Of a stretch of 20,950 nucleotides of DNA, positions 1 to 7,089 are shown in pieces. This stretch comes from Candidatus Methanoperedens sp. (lineage in GTDB: Archaea > Halobacteriota > Methanosarcinia > Methanosarcinales > Methanoperedenaceae). A program made the translations under genes and the position numbers. The stretch is from positions 1 to 20,950 of the forward strand of contig JAPMTY010000049.1 in the NCBI GenBank assembly GCA_026552835.1, read 5' to 3'. The notes below the pieces were generated by a model. The model searched no databases and was not told the DNA's origin. It worked only from the letters and a program-made list of their open reading frames with translations. Positions within the stretch are counted from its first letter, which is position 1; each line of letters opens with the position of its first letter.

Positions 1-82
1 ATCTGGATATTCTGCAAAGGTTAAGAATTTATCCGAACCTCCGACAGAAAGCTATTTAATTCCTGAAAGTAGCATTTGGCGC

Positions 83-604
83 GTGTCTTTACTTACGCTT
101 CTGGTTATAAGTCTCCTTTCGGGTTCATTGATCAAGCTCACCGACGATATTGAGGATAAGAACCTTGGCCGTAAAATTTACGCAATACCTGCCGGGCTTG
201 CTTACGGATTATTGATTGGGTATCTGATGATATCCGATACAGGCGCCGCCCTTCTTTTCGGTGGTATCGTCATCGGGAACCTGATAACAGGCAAGATTAA
301 CAGCGCCGGACATTATTCCGGTCTTGGCGCGATACTTGCCGTGGTTTTTCTATTCGGAATAAAACTCTCTCCCCTTGTACTGCTAATAGCGGCGCTTGCA
401 TCCTTTGATGAGATGGGAGATTTAATACGCACGCCGAAATTCCTGGATTTCATATTCGAGTACAGGTTAATCCTGAAGCTGGGGGTACTGGCACTTGTTA
501 TCCTGAATATGCTGGGATTGAACGCTTTATTATTCCTTCTAGCATTCGACGCTGCGTATATGCTGACAGGCGGAATGACAGGGAGAGCCGCACATGAAAT
601 ATGA
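83..604 (+). CDS. Polytopic membrane protein of unknown function
   Basis: A hydrophobic protein of 173 residues with about five or six predicted membrane segments. Polar residues are concentrated between the first two (around residues 19-30, SLIKLTDDIEDKNLGRKIYA) and in the DEMGDL stretch near residue 109. I do not recognise the family. The start is a GTG at 83 with no clear ribosome binding site. The frame stays open to the left edge, so the gene may be 5'-truncated. Against that, another frame ends at a TAA at 57-59 and could be the tail of an upstream gene, which would fit a start at 83. Its stop overlaps the start of the following flavoprotein, so it probably belongs to the lipid operon. 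Membrane location is inferred; function is unknown. Confidence 0.7.
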   Translation: MSLLTLLVISLLSGSLIKLTDDIEDKNLGRKIYAIPAGLAYGLLIGYLMISDTGAALLFGGIVIGNLITGKINSAGHYSGLGAILAVVFLFGIKLSPLVLLIAALASFDEMGDLIRTPKFLDFIFEYRLILKLGVLALVILNMLGLNALLFLLAFDAAYMLTGGMTGRAAHEI

Positions 605-1598
605 TGTTGCCATCATAGGCGCGGGGCCTGCGGGCTCTTTCGCGGCAGAAAAGTTATCGTCACTCGGTCATAAAACCATTATAATAGACCCGTGCAATAA
701 AAAAAAAGTATGCGCCGGTATCCTGACAGCGCAATATGCCAGGGAATACAAGGTATCTGATGCGTATTTAGAACGGGAGTTGAAGGGTGTCCGGCTCTCG
801 TTTCGCGATATCAGGGCTGAAATAACATACAGGAGAGCGGTTGAGTATTCCATTGACCGCGAAGCTTTTGATTCTTTTAACCTGAATGTTGCAATTAATG
901 CGGGGGCGGGGCTGAAAAAGGACATAGCATTGTCGTTAGAGGAAAACGACTCCTCTGTTACAATCAGGACAACAGAAGAGCAAATAGACGCAGATTATGC
1001 GATAGTCGCGTCGGGCGTATCGGATTTAAGCCATCTTTGCGGAGGCGCGAAGAAGTATGCCTATTGTGTGCAGCAGAAAAAAGATGCAAAACCTGATGAT
1101 TATTTTGAAATGAACCTGATGCGTGGCGGTTACTCATGGAGCGCGCCGAAAAAGAACCATTCGCTCACAGGCACATCGTCGCTGAACGGTTACCCGGATA
1201 TTCCAGGCGAGAAAGGTTTGATACCGCTTGAACCTGCTGAAAAAACATTCTCCAACAGGTTTCTTCTTGCAGGCGATACAGCAGGATTCGTATCCCCATT
1301 TGAGGGCGAAGGGATTTTTTATGCAAAGCGTTCCGGGGAAATTGCGGCAGATGTATTATCCTGCGCCATTTCAGGAAATAATGCTCTGGAAAATTACGAA
1401 AAACGCTGGAAAAAAGAATTCGATTTTTCAACGCTTGCCGTGCTTGCCCGGTTTTTATCAAACGATACGGTTCTGGAAGCGTTTGTACGTGAAATCAGGG
1501 ACAACGAGAGATTTAATAAGCTTGTAGAGGATATTCTGACAAAAAAAGATAAGTTTCAGGTAAAAAACATCTATTCAGTGATTAAAACATTGGTTTAA
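594..1598 (+). CDS. Geranylgeranyl reductase family FAD-dependent oxidoreductase
   Basis: A 334-residue flavoprotein. Residues 3-14 are the Rossmann fold with GAGPAG. A KKVCAG segment follows at 37-42. Around 227-240 is the second FAD motif GDTAGFVSPFEGEG, typical of geranylgeranyl reductases and related hydroxylase-fold enzymes. Known family members reduce the isoprenoid double bonds of archaeal ether lipids (digeranylgeranylglycerophospholipid reductase) or related prenyl substrates. The protein is shorter than the roughly 390-400 residues usual for the lipid enzyme, so the exact substrate is uncertain. GGGAGAG lies just upstream of the ATG, which overlaps the previous stop. The neighbours are archaeosortase and two phospholipid head-group enzymes, supporting a membrane-lipid role. 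It is probably cytoplasmic and peripherally bound to the membrane. Confidence 0.85.
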   Translation: MKYDVAIIGAGPAGSFAAEKLSSLGHKTIIIDPCNKKKVCAGILTAQYAREYKVSDAYLERELKGVRLSFRDIRAEITYRRAVEYSIDREAFDSFNLNVAINAGAGLKKDIALSLEENDSSVTIRTTEEQIDADYAIVASGVSDLSHLCGGAKKYAYCVQQKKDAKPDDYFEMNLMRGGYSWSAPKKNHSLTGTSSLNGYPDIPGEKGLIPLEPAEKTFSNRFLLAGDTAGFVSPFEGEGIFYAKRSGEIAADVLSCAISGNNALENYEKRWKKEFDFSTLAVLARFLSNDTVLEAFVREIRDNERFNKLVEDILTKKDKFQVKNIYSVIKTLV

Positions 1599-1609
1599 GG
1601 TATCGTACT

Positions 1610-2425
1610 ATGATAGAAAACATCATCTGGCTGGCACTCGGATTGCTTGTCATAGCCTCGGTCATCCCCCGCAATAATAAGCTCAAGCTCCCGCTTACGG
1701 GTACCGGCTGGATGCTTTTTTCAGTCCACTGGGTTTTACAGTGGTCACATTATTATGAACTGGGGGATTATGTCAATGTAGCCCTGACCGTACTTGCAGC
1801 CATTTTCTGCGTTTTTATTGGATTTATCCTGATACGGCAAGACAAGAGCATTCTCGGGAATATTAACGGCATAAGCACTATTTCCTCCATATTCATGATG
1901 ACCACCGCGGCTTCCATAGGCGGTCTTTCGTATTTTATCTTTGCGGAAATCCCGGCAATGAATACATGGATAATTTCAACAGTAGCCGACCAGACCGTAT
2001 GGCTTGCCTCGGTTTTCGGGGTAACGATAACAAGGCTTGGCTGGAACCTTATCGCAGTCAATGGCTATAAGGTCGAAATAATCCTTGCCTGCACTGCAAT
2101 AGAAAGCATTGCATTGTTTGTCGGGATAATCGTAAGCGCCAATGCATCATTCAGGCGACAGGCTACGGCATTTCTTGTCTCGGTCCCGGTAATATACGGA
2201 TTGAATTTGATAAGAAATGTTTTCGTGGTTGACGCTTATGGAATGACATGGTTTGGCAGTCCTGATACGAGTTTCTATATAGCGCATACCGTGATAGCAA
2301 AAACCGGCTCCCTTGTCGCATTATTTATAATCGCATATGCGGTTCTGAAAATACTTCCTGAAATCATCGACATGATTGACGGTATCATGAATCTTGTCCA
2401 GGGGGTTTTCAGGCGTGCCGGCTAA
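1610..2425 (+). CDS. artA: Archaeosortase A (exosortase/archaeosortase family transpeptidase)
   Basis: An integral membrane protein of 271 residues with about eight hydrophobic segments. It carries the family's catalytic pattern: Cys161 in LACTAIES, Arg202 in LNLIRNVF, and a third polar position near His226/Lys231 in YIAHTVIAKTGS. ArtA is known to process surface proteins such as the S-layer glycoprotein that carry a C-terminal PGF-CTERM signal. It removes the C-terminal helix and enables lipid attachment. Known work in Haloferax shows ArtA function depends on archaetidylserine synthase and decarboxylase, and both of those genes follow directly here. The decarboxylase start lies inside the end of this gene, so the two are probably translationally coupled. 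The start ATG has only a weak AAGG upstream. No PGF-CTERM substrate is encoded in this window. Confidence 0.92.
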   Translation: MIENIIWLALGLLVIASVIPRNNKLKLPLTGTGWMLFSVHWVLQWSHYYELGDYVNVALTVLAAIFCVFIGFILIRQDKSILGNINGISTISSIFMMTTAASIGGLSYFIFAEIPAMNTWIISTVADQTVWLASVFGVTITRLGWNLIAVNGYKVEIILACTAIESIALFVGIIVSANASFRRQATAFLVSVPVIYGLNLIRNVFVVDAYGMTWFGSPDTSFYIAHTVIAKTGSLVALFIIAYAVLKILPEIIDMIDGIMNLVQGVFRRAG

Positions 2426-3050
2426 AGGCTCCTTATCATGGATAGGCGGGATGACGCTGTTTACCCTTGCAGCGGGGTATATTTCGATGGGTTCCACGGG
2501 ATTGGTTTTTTATATATTGTTAATAGCATTCATTCTCGGCGCTATTTTTACGCTCTTTTTTTTCATATTCTTCCGCGACCCTGAACGTTGTTCACCCGGG
2601 GATGAGGATGATGCAGTTTCTCCAGCCGACGGCAGGGTGATATCCATACAAGACCAGAAAATCTGCATTTTCATGAACATCCATAATGTCCATGTGAACA
2701 GGGCGCCTCTTGCAGGTACGGTAACGAATATCGATTATAAGCCCGGCGGATATATACCTGCGTTCAACAAGGATTCGTTGGTGAATGAGAGGAACCATGT
2801 AGTGATAAATACCGATAGCGGTGTTCTTGAATTAACACAAATTGCCGGTGTCCTGACGCGGCGCATCGTCTCGTATATCAGCGTGGGAAGTCTTGTTAAA
2901 AGGGGAGAGCGCATCGGGATGATACGTTTTGGCTCGCGTGTGGATGTAATAATTCCCGAAGGGTATGTGTTTATAGTCAAACTGGATGACAAAGTGAAAG
3001 CCGGATGCACGATAATCGCCAGGAAAAAAGAGAAAATAACAGGACAATAA
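2415..3050 (+). CDS. asd: Archaetidylserine decarboxylase (phosphatidylserine decarboxylase family)
   Basis: A 211-residue pyruvoyl enzyme that decarboxylates archaetidylserine to archaetidylethanolamine at the membrane. The N-terminus has two hydrophobic segments (about 10-30 and 32-53). The core has SPADGRV (69-75), NIHNVHVNRAP (88-98) and the C-terminal RFGSRVDV (171-178). The Gly-Ser pair at 173-174 is the predicted self-cleavage site where Ser becomes the pyruvoyl group. I chose the GTG at 2415 because AGGGGG at 2400-2405 lies 9 bases upstream. An in-frame TTG at 2394 would add seven residues but has no such site. It overlaps the end of artA and is followed 10 bases later by the synthase that makes its substrate. 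Length fits the short archaeal and Gram-positive type. Confidence 0.9.
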   Translation: MPAKGSLSWIGGMTLFTLAAGYISMGSTGLVFYILLIAFILGAIFTLFFFIFFRDPERCSPGDEDDAVSPADGRVISIQDQKICIFMNIHNVHVNRAPLAGTVTNIDYKPGGYIPAFNKDSLVNERNHVVINTDSGVLELTQIAGVLTRRIVSYISVGSLVKRGERIGMIRFGSRVDVIIPEGYVFIVKLDDKVKAGCTIIARKKEKITGQ

Positions 3051-3060
3051 GGAGATAAGA

Positions 3061-3750
3061 ATGGGACAAAATATCCTGAAACTAATAAAGCCTGCGGATA
3101 TCATTACGCTTATCAATGCGCTTCTCGGGTTTGCCTCGATAATAATGACGGTCTGGGGACAGTTCGACACCGCGCTTGTGCTTGTCCTGATTGCAGTAAT
3201 AGCAGACGGTGCAGACGGTGCAGTGGCACGTTACTCAGGATTCGGGGTACTCGGCGCAAATCTTGACTCGCTTGCGGATGTGATAGCTTTTGGTGTGGCG
3301 CCTGCGCTTTTAGCATTCGTTTTCCTTGTCCATACAGGATACATTGCAGGAGTTTTTTCAGGATTATTCCTTGCCTGCGGAATACTGCGCCTTGCCAGGT
3401 TCAATGTAGCCGGGAAAAAGGACGGGTTTGAGGGGATTCCCATAACGGCTGGAGGGTTTGTTGTGGCTCTTTTCCTTCTCATCAGGGATTATGTAGGGTA
3501 TTTTGATTATGTTTTTGTTCTTCTGCTTGTGAGCTTATCTTTGCTGATGATAAGCAACATAGATTATCCCAAATTGAAAAAACCCATTATCCTTGCGCCA
3601 ATGTCGATAGTGCTTGTTTTGGATATAGCGGTTTTTTATCTGAATTATCCTGATACTGATATGGTAAAAAAAGTGTCATTGCTCCTGTTTATTATGATTT
3701 TTGCCTACATCCTGAGCCCGATTGGAAGGAGATTTTATGTCAGAAATTAA
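3061..3750 (+). CDS. pssA: Archaetidylserine synthase (CDP-alcohol phosphatidyltransferase)
   Basis: A 229-residue membrane enzyme expected to condense CDP-archaeol with L-serine to give archaetidylserine. The CDP-alcohol phosphatidyltransferase signature lies at residues 49-73: D49, D52-G53, A56-R57, G65, D69 and D73, the metal-binding aspartates. The spacer between AR and G reads as seven residues rather than the usual eight. DSLADVIAFGVAPALL following it is characteristic of serine synthases rather than glycerol or inositol ones. Six to seven hydrophobic helices cover the rest. AAGGAG overlaps the stop of the decarboxylase gene 6 bases before the ATG, so the two are cotranscribed. Its end overlaps mptD by 14 bases. 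Confidence 0.92.
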   Translation: MGQNILKLIKPADIITLINALLGFASIIMTVWGQFDTALVLVLIAVIADGADGAVARYSGFGVLGANLDSLADVIAFGVAPALLAFVFLVHTGYIAGVFSGLFLACGILRLARFNVAGKKDGFEGIPITAGGFVVALFLLIRDYVGYFDYVFVLLLVSLSLLMISNIDYPKLKKPIILAPMSIVLVLDIAVFYLNYPDTDMVKKVSLLLFIMIFAYILSPIGRRFYVRN

Positions 3751-4093
3751 TGAACGCGATATAGCAATGTTTGAAGCCGGTATCAAGCTCGGCGCGCTGT
3801 ACCACCAGTTCGTTGGAACGCCGATAAATGCCGATACTGTTGATGGTCTTGAAAGAATAATAGAGGACAGCATCGGAGTCCAGCCTCATGTCAGGAGCGT
3901 GAGTGTTTCCATTGACCGTGAGATGGTCGAAAAAAAGCAGAATCCTAAGTTCGGGTACTGTGAGCTTGAGGGGCGAATGCTGCATGTGAGTTTGCAGGTG
4001 CTGTATAAAAATATCATAGCCACGGTGGAACTGGCGTATGATGAGACATTGGATTATCCGATGATGAGTGTTAAGAAGATTGAGGAAATGTAA
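3737..4093 (+). CDS. mptD: Dihydroneopterin aldolase MptD
   Basis: A 118-residue protein of the archaeal MptD (DUF381) family. This enzyme cleaves 7,8-dihydroneopterin to 6-hydroxymethyl-dihydropterin and glycolaldehyde in tetrahydromethanopterin biosynthesis. The hallmark is GIKLGALYHQFVGTP at 15-29, whose His23 probably corresponds to the catalytic-site histidine described for the Methanocaldococcus enzyme. ELAYDETLDYP (98-108) is the other conserved block. The ATG at 3737 has AAGGAG at 3726-3731, five bases upstream. An in-frame TTG at 3722 would put that site inside the coding region and is rejected. The gene overlaps pssA by 14 bases, so it is read from the same message although its pathway differs. 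It is cytoplasmic. Confidence 0.9.
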   Translation: MSEINERDIAMFEAGIKLGALYHQFVGTPINADTVDGLERIIEDSIGVQPHVRSVSVSIDREMVEKKQNPKFGYCELEGRMLHVSLQVLYKNIIATVELAYDETLDYPMMSVKKIEEM

Positions 4094-4097
4094 ATAT

Positions 4098-4123
4098 GTA
4101 TTAGAGCCATGTTGGTCTAATAC
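4098..4123 (+). other. Hairpin in the mptD-trmJ junction
   Basis: GTATTAGA (4098-4105) is perfectly complementary to TCTAATAC (4116-4123). Inside it, CCA (4107-4109) pairs with TGG (4113-4115) around a TGT loop, leaving one bulged G at 4106. The hairpin fills almost all of the gap between the mptD stop and the trmJ ATG at 4125, and no Shine-Dalgarno sequence is visible there. No T-tract follows, so a terminator is unlikely. A translational control or processing role is inference. Confidence 0.6.
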
Positions 4124-4124
4124 A

Positions 4125-4847
4125 ATGTCTCCGCTCACTTTTCGCATAGTCCTCGTTGAACCTATCTACAGCGGCAATGTCGGCTCGGTAGCCAGAGTAA
4201 TGAAGAATTTCGGATTCAGCGAGCTTGTTCTCCTGAACCCGTGCGAGCTTGATATGCCTGTCCGCGTGATGTCAGTGCATGCGTATGATATAATCGAGAA
4301 TGCCAGGATTGAATTCACGCTAAAAGAGGCGCTTACCGGTTCAAATACCGTTGTGGGAATGACAGGGCTCCACGGGAAAACCGATAACAAGCACTATCGA
4401 ATGCCTGCTTACAGCCCCAAAAAATTAAAAGATAAACTAACTGGGAAAGGTGGGGTGGTCTCGCTCGTCTTTGGCAGGGAGGATGCCGGTCTTAGTAATG
4501 AGGAGCTTGAAATATGCGATATCGTTGTAAATATACTCACAAGCCCCGAATATCCGAGCATGAACCTTTCACATGCCGTAGCCGTTGTGCTTTACGAATT
4601 GAGCGATATTGAGGGCGGGGAAAGATATCTTGCAGACCATTCCGATGTCGAGCTTTTATATGAGCACATTGATGAAGTAATGGACGATATCGAATATAAG
4701 GAACATAAAGAAGACAAGACAAAGCTTATGTTACAGAGAATATTAGGGCGGGCTGAACTGACAGGGCGAGAAGTGCAGACCCTGCGCGGGGTGCTGCGCC
4801 GCATTCAGTGGAAATTAAGAACTGGTGAATATGCAAAACCCGATTAA
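4125..4847 (+). CDS. trmJ: tRNA (cytidine/uridine-2'-O-)-methyltransferase TrmJ, SPOUT family
   Basis: A 240-residue SPOUT methyltransferase. Motif 1 is VLVEPIYSGNVGSVARVMKN at 9-28. Motif 2, LVFGREDAGLSNEEL, supplies the knotted SAM site with its FGRE. Motif 3, MNLSHAVAVVLYEL, closes the trefoil knot. TrmJ is known to methylate the 2'-O of position 32 in tRNA anticodon loops, acting as a dimer. The C-terminal 80 residues are charged and helical, as in this family. I start at ATG 4125 because it begins the conserved domain directly; the frame is open upstream but that extension runs through the hairpin and the end of mptD. The end overlaps the start of the next gene, suggesting coupling. TrmJ as opposed to another TrmH-like enzyme is judged from the motif pattern. 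Confidence 0.88.
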   Translation: MSPLTFRIVLVEPIYSGNVGSVARVMKNFGFSELVLLNPCELDMPVRVMSVHAYDIIENARIEFTLKEALTGSNTVVGMTGLHGKTDNKHYRMPAYSPKKLKDKLTGKGGVVSLVFGREDAGLSNEELEICDIVVNILTSPEYPSMNLSHAVAVVLYELSDIEGGERYLADHSDVELLYEHIDEVMDDIEYKEHKEDKTKLMLQRILGRAELTGREVQTLRGVLRRIQWKLRTGEYAKPD

Positions 4848-6336
4848 ATTCATACTCGGCTGCTTTTTCGGCGCAAAACCAAAAATAGCGGAAAGCCAGC
4901 CAATTCTTCCATCCGAACTCAAAGGCGACCTCAAGAGGGGCGAGTTCGTGCCTTACTTCATTGTGGCATCCATAGAAGTGGGAAATACTACCACAAAATG
5001 CATCCTGACAGCAACGAACATGAAGGACGGGCGCACGCGGCTTTTGAATAAGACCGTGAAAATGACACGCGATGTAAGAAAGCCAAAACCGAATGAGAGG
5101 ATTTTCGGCACAACATTGAACGGCGTGTCGCTCACACGGGAATCGATATCTGAACTTGTCCGCGATACACTCCTTGAATCGCATAACGCTGTTAATCTTG
5201 ATATAACAACAGACCTTGATTTCGCCGTGAGGTCAACTGGCGTTGTTGCAGGATTCTCATCGCCGCATGAAGTCGGGGAATTCATAAAAGCGCTTGCAGA
5301 CGGCTGTCTTATTGCAGGCATCCCGCCAAAAAAGATGGTGCCTGCCATGTCTATTGATAACATACCTGTAAAATTTAAAGACCATACACTTATTGATAAG
5401 ATCGTATTTACAGGCGCAGTAGGCGGCGTGCTTCCGCCTGTAGGCTCGACAGGGGTGGAAATCGTGGCAAACGAAATGGAAGGTGAACTTTCCACAGCAG
5501 GTATCAAAGAGGGAGCGAAATGGGCAGGTGTGGATTTCAGGAACCCTGTTTTTTCAATGGACTTCGGGACTACTCTTAAAGGACGGATTACCAATAGCGA
5601 TATTCCGTATGCCAGGACAATCGCAAACCTGTGCGGTTTTGCAGGCGCGATTCCCGATGCCGTTATAAAAGGCACCGGGCTTGTGGATAAAAGATACGGC
5701 GCAGCGCTTGATTTATTCCATGACACCAAAGAGCGGACGATATGGCTTACAAAAGGCGGTGCCATTGAAAAATACGCAAAGGATATTCATGCGCTGATAA
5801 CTATTGAAATCGTGCCGGTGGACAGGGACAGGTACGGAAGCGTGCCGGTTGACCCGGCGGCAGCGAAGGAAATAGGCGTTACACTTATCGGATGCGATGT
5901 GGGTGTGAACGGAAGCCTTATGCCCGAATTAACGGATATTGGTGCGGAAATATACTCAAAGCACGGATTAAAAACAATGTTTGCTACACTTGATCTTGTC
6001 TCGGCTACGATGGTTGGACGGCTCGTGAAAGTTGGTATGGATAATAACCTCATCACAGAAAAAACATCCATCGGATTAACAGGAAGAGCTGCAATCACAG
6101 GCTGCAAACCTCACCTTATCCTGAAAAACATAGAAAAACTCGGGATTTTCAAAGAACCAAAAGACCACCTAGTTTTCGTTGATGACGGTCTTGCCCGCGG
6201 CGCGGCTGTCATGGCGCGCTGCATGAACTCGATGGGTGTGCCGAAAAACCCTATCGGAGGGATACGCGGCGGCGGGTGCGTCCTGAACCAGCGCATCGAA
6301 TATTATAAGAAATCAAAGGAGAGGAATACGATATGA
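4831..6336 (+). CDS. Methanogenesis marker protein 14
   Basis: A 501-residue protein matching my recollection of methanogenesis marker 14, a family nearly confined to methanogens and methane-oxidising archaea and of unproven function. Residues around 45-60 (VASIEVGNTTTKCILTA) resemble the phosphate-1 loop of the ASKHA ATPase fold. A second such loop lies in the middle (SMDFGTTLKGRI, about residue 245). A glycine-rich segment near the C-terminus (GGIRGGGCVLNQRIEYY) is also conserved. The ASKHA reading is inference from these motifs. The start could be GTG 4825 or ATG 4831; I prefer the ATG. It overlaps trmJ by 17 bases and its stop overlaps the ATG of the DUF1890 gene, so it heads a coupled three-gene unit. 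Confidence 0.85.
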   Translation: MQNPIKFILGCFFGAKPKIAESQPILPSELKGDLKRGEFVPYFIVASIEVGNTTTKCILTATNMKDGRTRLLNKTVKMTRDVRKPKPNERIFGTTLNGVSLTRESISELVRDTLLESHNAVNLDITTDLDFAVRSTGVVAGFSSPHEVGEFIKALADGCLIAGIPPKKMVPAMSIDNIPVKFKDHTLIDKIVFTGAVGGVLPPVGSTGVEIVANEMEGELSTAGIKEGAKWAGVDFRNPVFSMDFGTTLKGRITNSDIPYARTIANLCGFAGAIPDAVIKGTGLVDKRYGAALDLFHDTKERTIWLTKGGAIEKYAKDIHALITIEIVPVDRDRYGSVPVDPAAAKEIGVTLIGCDVGVNGSLMPELTDIGAEIYSKHGLKTMFATLDLVSATMVGRLVKVGMDNNLITEKTSIGLTGRAAITGCKPHLILKNIEKLGIFKEPKDHLVFVDDGLARGAAVMARCMNSMGVPKNPIGGIRGGGCVLNQRIEYYKKSKERNTI

Positions 6337-6785
6337 AGGCACTTCTATTGATGGGATGCCCCGAACTGCCAGTGCAGACTGCGGCGGCATTGTATATCGC
6401 CAATAAATTGAACCTCGAGGGTTTTGAGGTGACGGCGGCAGGGAACAAAGCCGCAATAAGCCTGCTCTTGAATTCTGACCCTGAAAAACATTATATCAAA
6501 AAAGTGATGGACCTTGACAGGTGCATCGGCGCGCTTGCAGAGAAGAAAATGGAGATTGACCTGTGCTTTGTGTTCATACACAGCGACAGCGGCATATCGT
6601 ATCTCGCTACAGTAAAATCACTATCAAAAGCAAAAACCGTGGCGGTAATCTTCGGGAAGGACATCGAGCCGCTCATCGAGGCAAGCGGAGATTCGGTTAT
6701 CATTGCTGCAAAGGCTGTGCATAATCCCACGCCGCTGCGCGCGCAAATCGACGGGGTGAAGTCATGGGCTGCGTTGAGGAAATGA
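6333..6785 (+). CDS. DUF1890 domain protein
   Basis: A 150-residue soluble protein of the DUF1890 family, found in methanogenic archaea and of unknown function. It opens with MKALLLMGCPELPVQTAAALYIANKL, a beta strand, cysteine-containing loop and helix. The remainder alternates strands and helices (for example LCFVFIHSDSGISYLATVKSL and TVAVIFG), consistent with a Rossmann-like fold. Cys9 is the notable potential functional residue. The ATG overlaps the stop of the mm14 gene in ATGA-like fashion with AAAGGAGAGG just upstream. The next gene overlaps its 3' end by 22 bases. Family assignment is from memory of the N-terminal motif and of the gene order with DUF1894. Confidence 0.8.
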   Translation: MKALLLMGCPELPVQTAAALYIANKLNLEGFEVTAAGNKAAISLLLNSDPEKHYIKKVMDLDRCIGALAEKKMEIDLCFVFIHSDSGISYLATVKSLSKAKTVAVIFGKDIEPLIEASGDSVIIAAKAVHNPTPLRAQIDGVKSWAALRK

Positions 6786-7036
6786 ATTATGAGATACTGC
6801 TGCCCAACAGTTCTTTCAAGGAGTGCGCGGAGTACATAAAGAAGAATTTCAAGGAGATTTATTATGTCGAAGCGGGTTTTAAGATTTTTGATAATTATTT
6901 GGTAGGAGTGTCACCGATTCCGATTGCGGTGGATGGGGATTTTATCATCATGCCGTATGTGAAGCCCTGCCACGGATGTTTTGTTCTGCGGATTTCGGGG
7001 AAGGAGGAAGTGGAGAGGATGAGGAAGGGGAAGTGA
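6764..7036 (+). CDS. DUF1894 domain protein
   Basis: A 90-residue protein of the DUF1894 family, small, soluble and restricted to methanogens and their relatives as far as I know. It begins MGCVEEMNYEILL, continues with SFKECAEYIKKNFKEIYYVE and ends with a PYVKPCHGCFVLRI block containing a CHGC pair that could bind a metal. A second ATG at 6782 would remove the first six residues; I keep 6764 because MGCxEEMNYE is, as I recall, the usual N-terminus. It overlaps the end of the DUF1890 gene and closes the plus-strand run. Function is unknown. Confidence 0.8.
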   Translation: MGCVEEMNYEILLPNSSFKECAEYIKKNFKEIYYVEAGFKIFDNYLVGVSPIPIAVDGDFIIMPYVKPCHGCFVLRISGKEEVERMRKGK

Positions 7037-7070
7037 GGAGATGATGACAATTTAGAAACGGCATAAGTGA

Positions 7071-7082
7071 TATCCTTTTTTT
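7071..7082 (+). terminator. T-tract terminator after the ten-gene run
   Basis: A run of seven T follows ATATCC 35-46 bases after the DUF1894 stop and just before the convergent helicase stop at 7090. Archaeal transcription commonly stops at such T-tracts without a strong hairpin. No clear hairpin is seen here. Confidence 0.5.
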
Positions 7083-7089
7083 GGAGAAG

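Noticed and set aside
4953..5765. Long 270-codon frame antisense to the mm14 gene
   Set aside because: It mirrors the codon structure of the mm14 gene, has no family likeness and contradicts the clear motifs on the other strand.
7041..7047. ATGATGA matching a C box of C/D sRNAs after the DUF1894 gene
   Set aside because: No D box (CTGA) or internal C'/D' pair is present in the following 60 bases.
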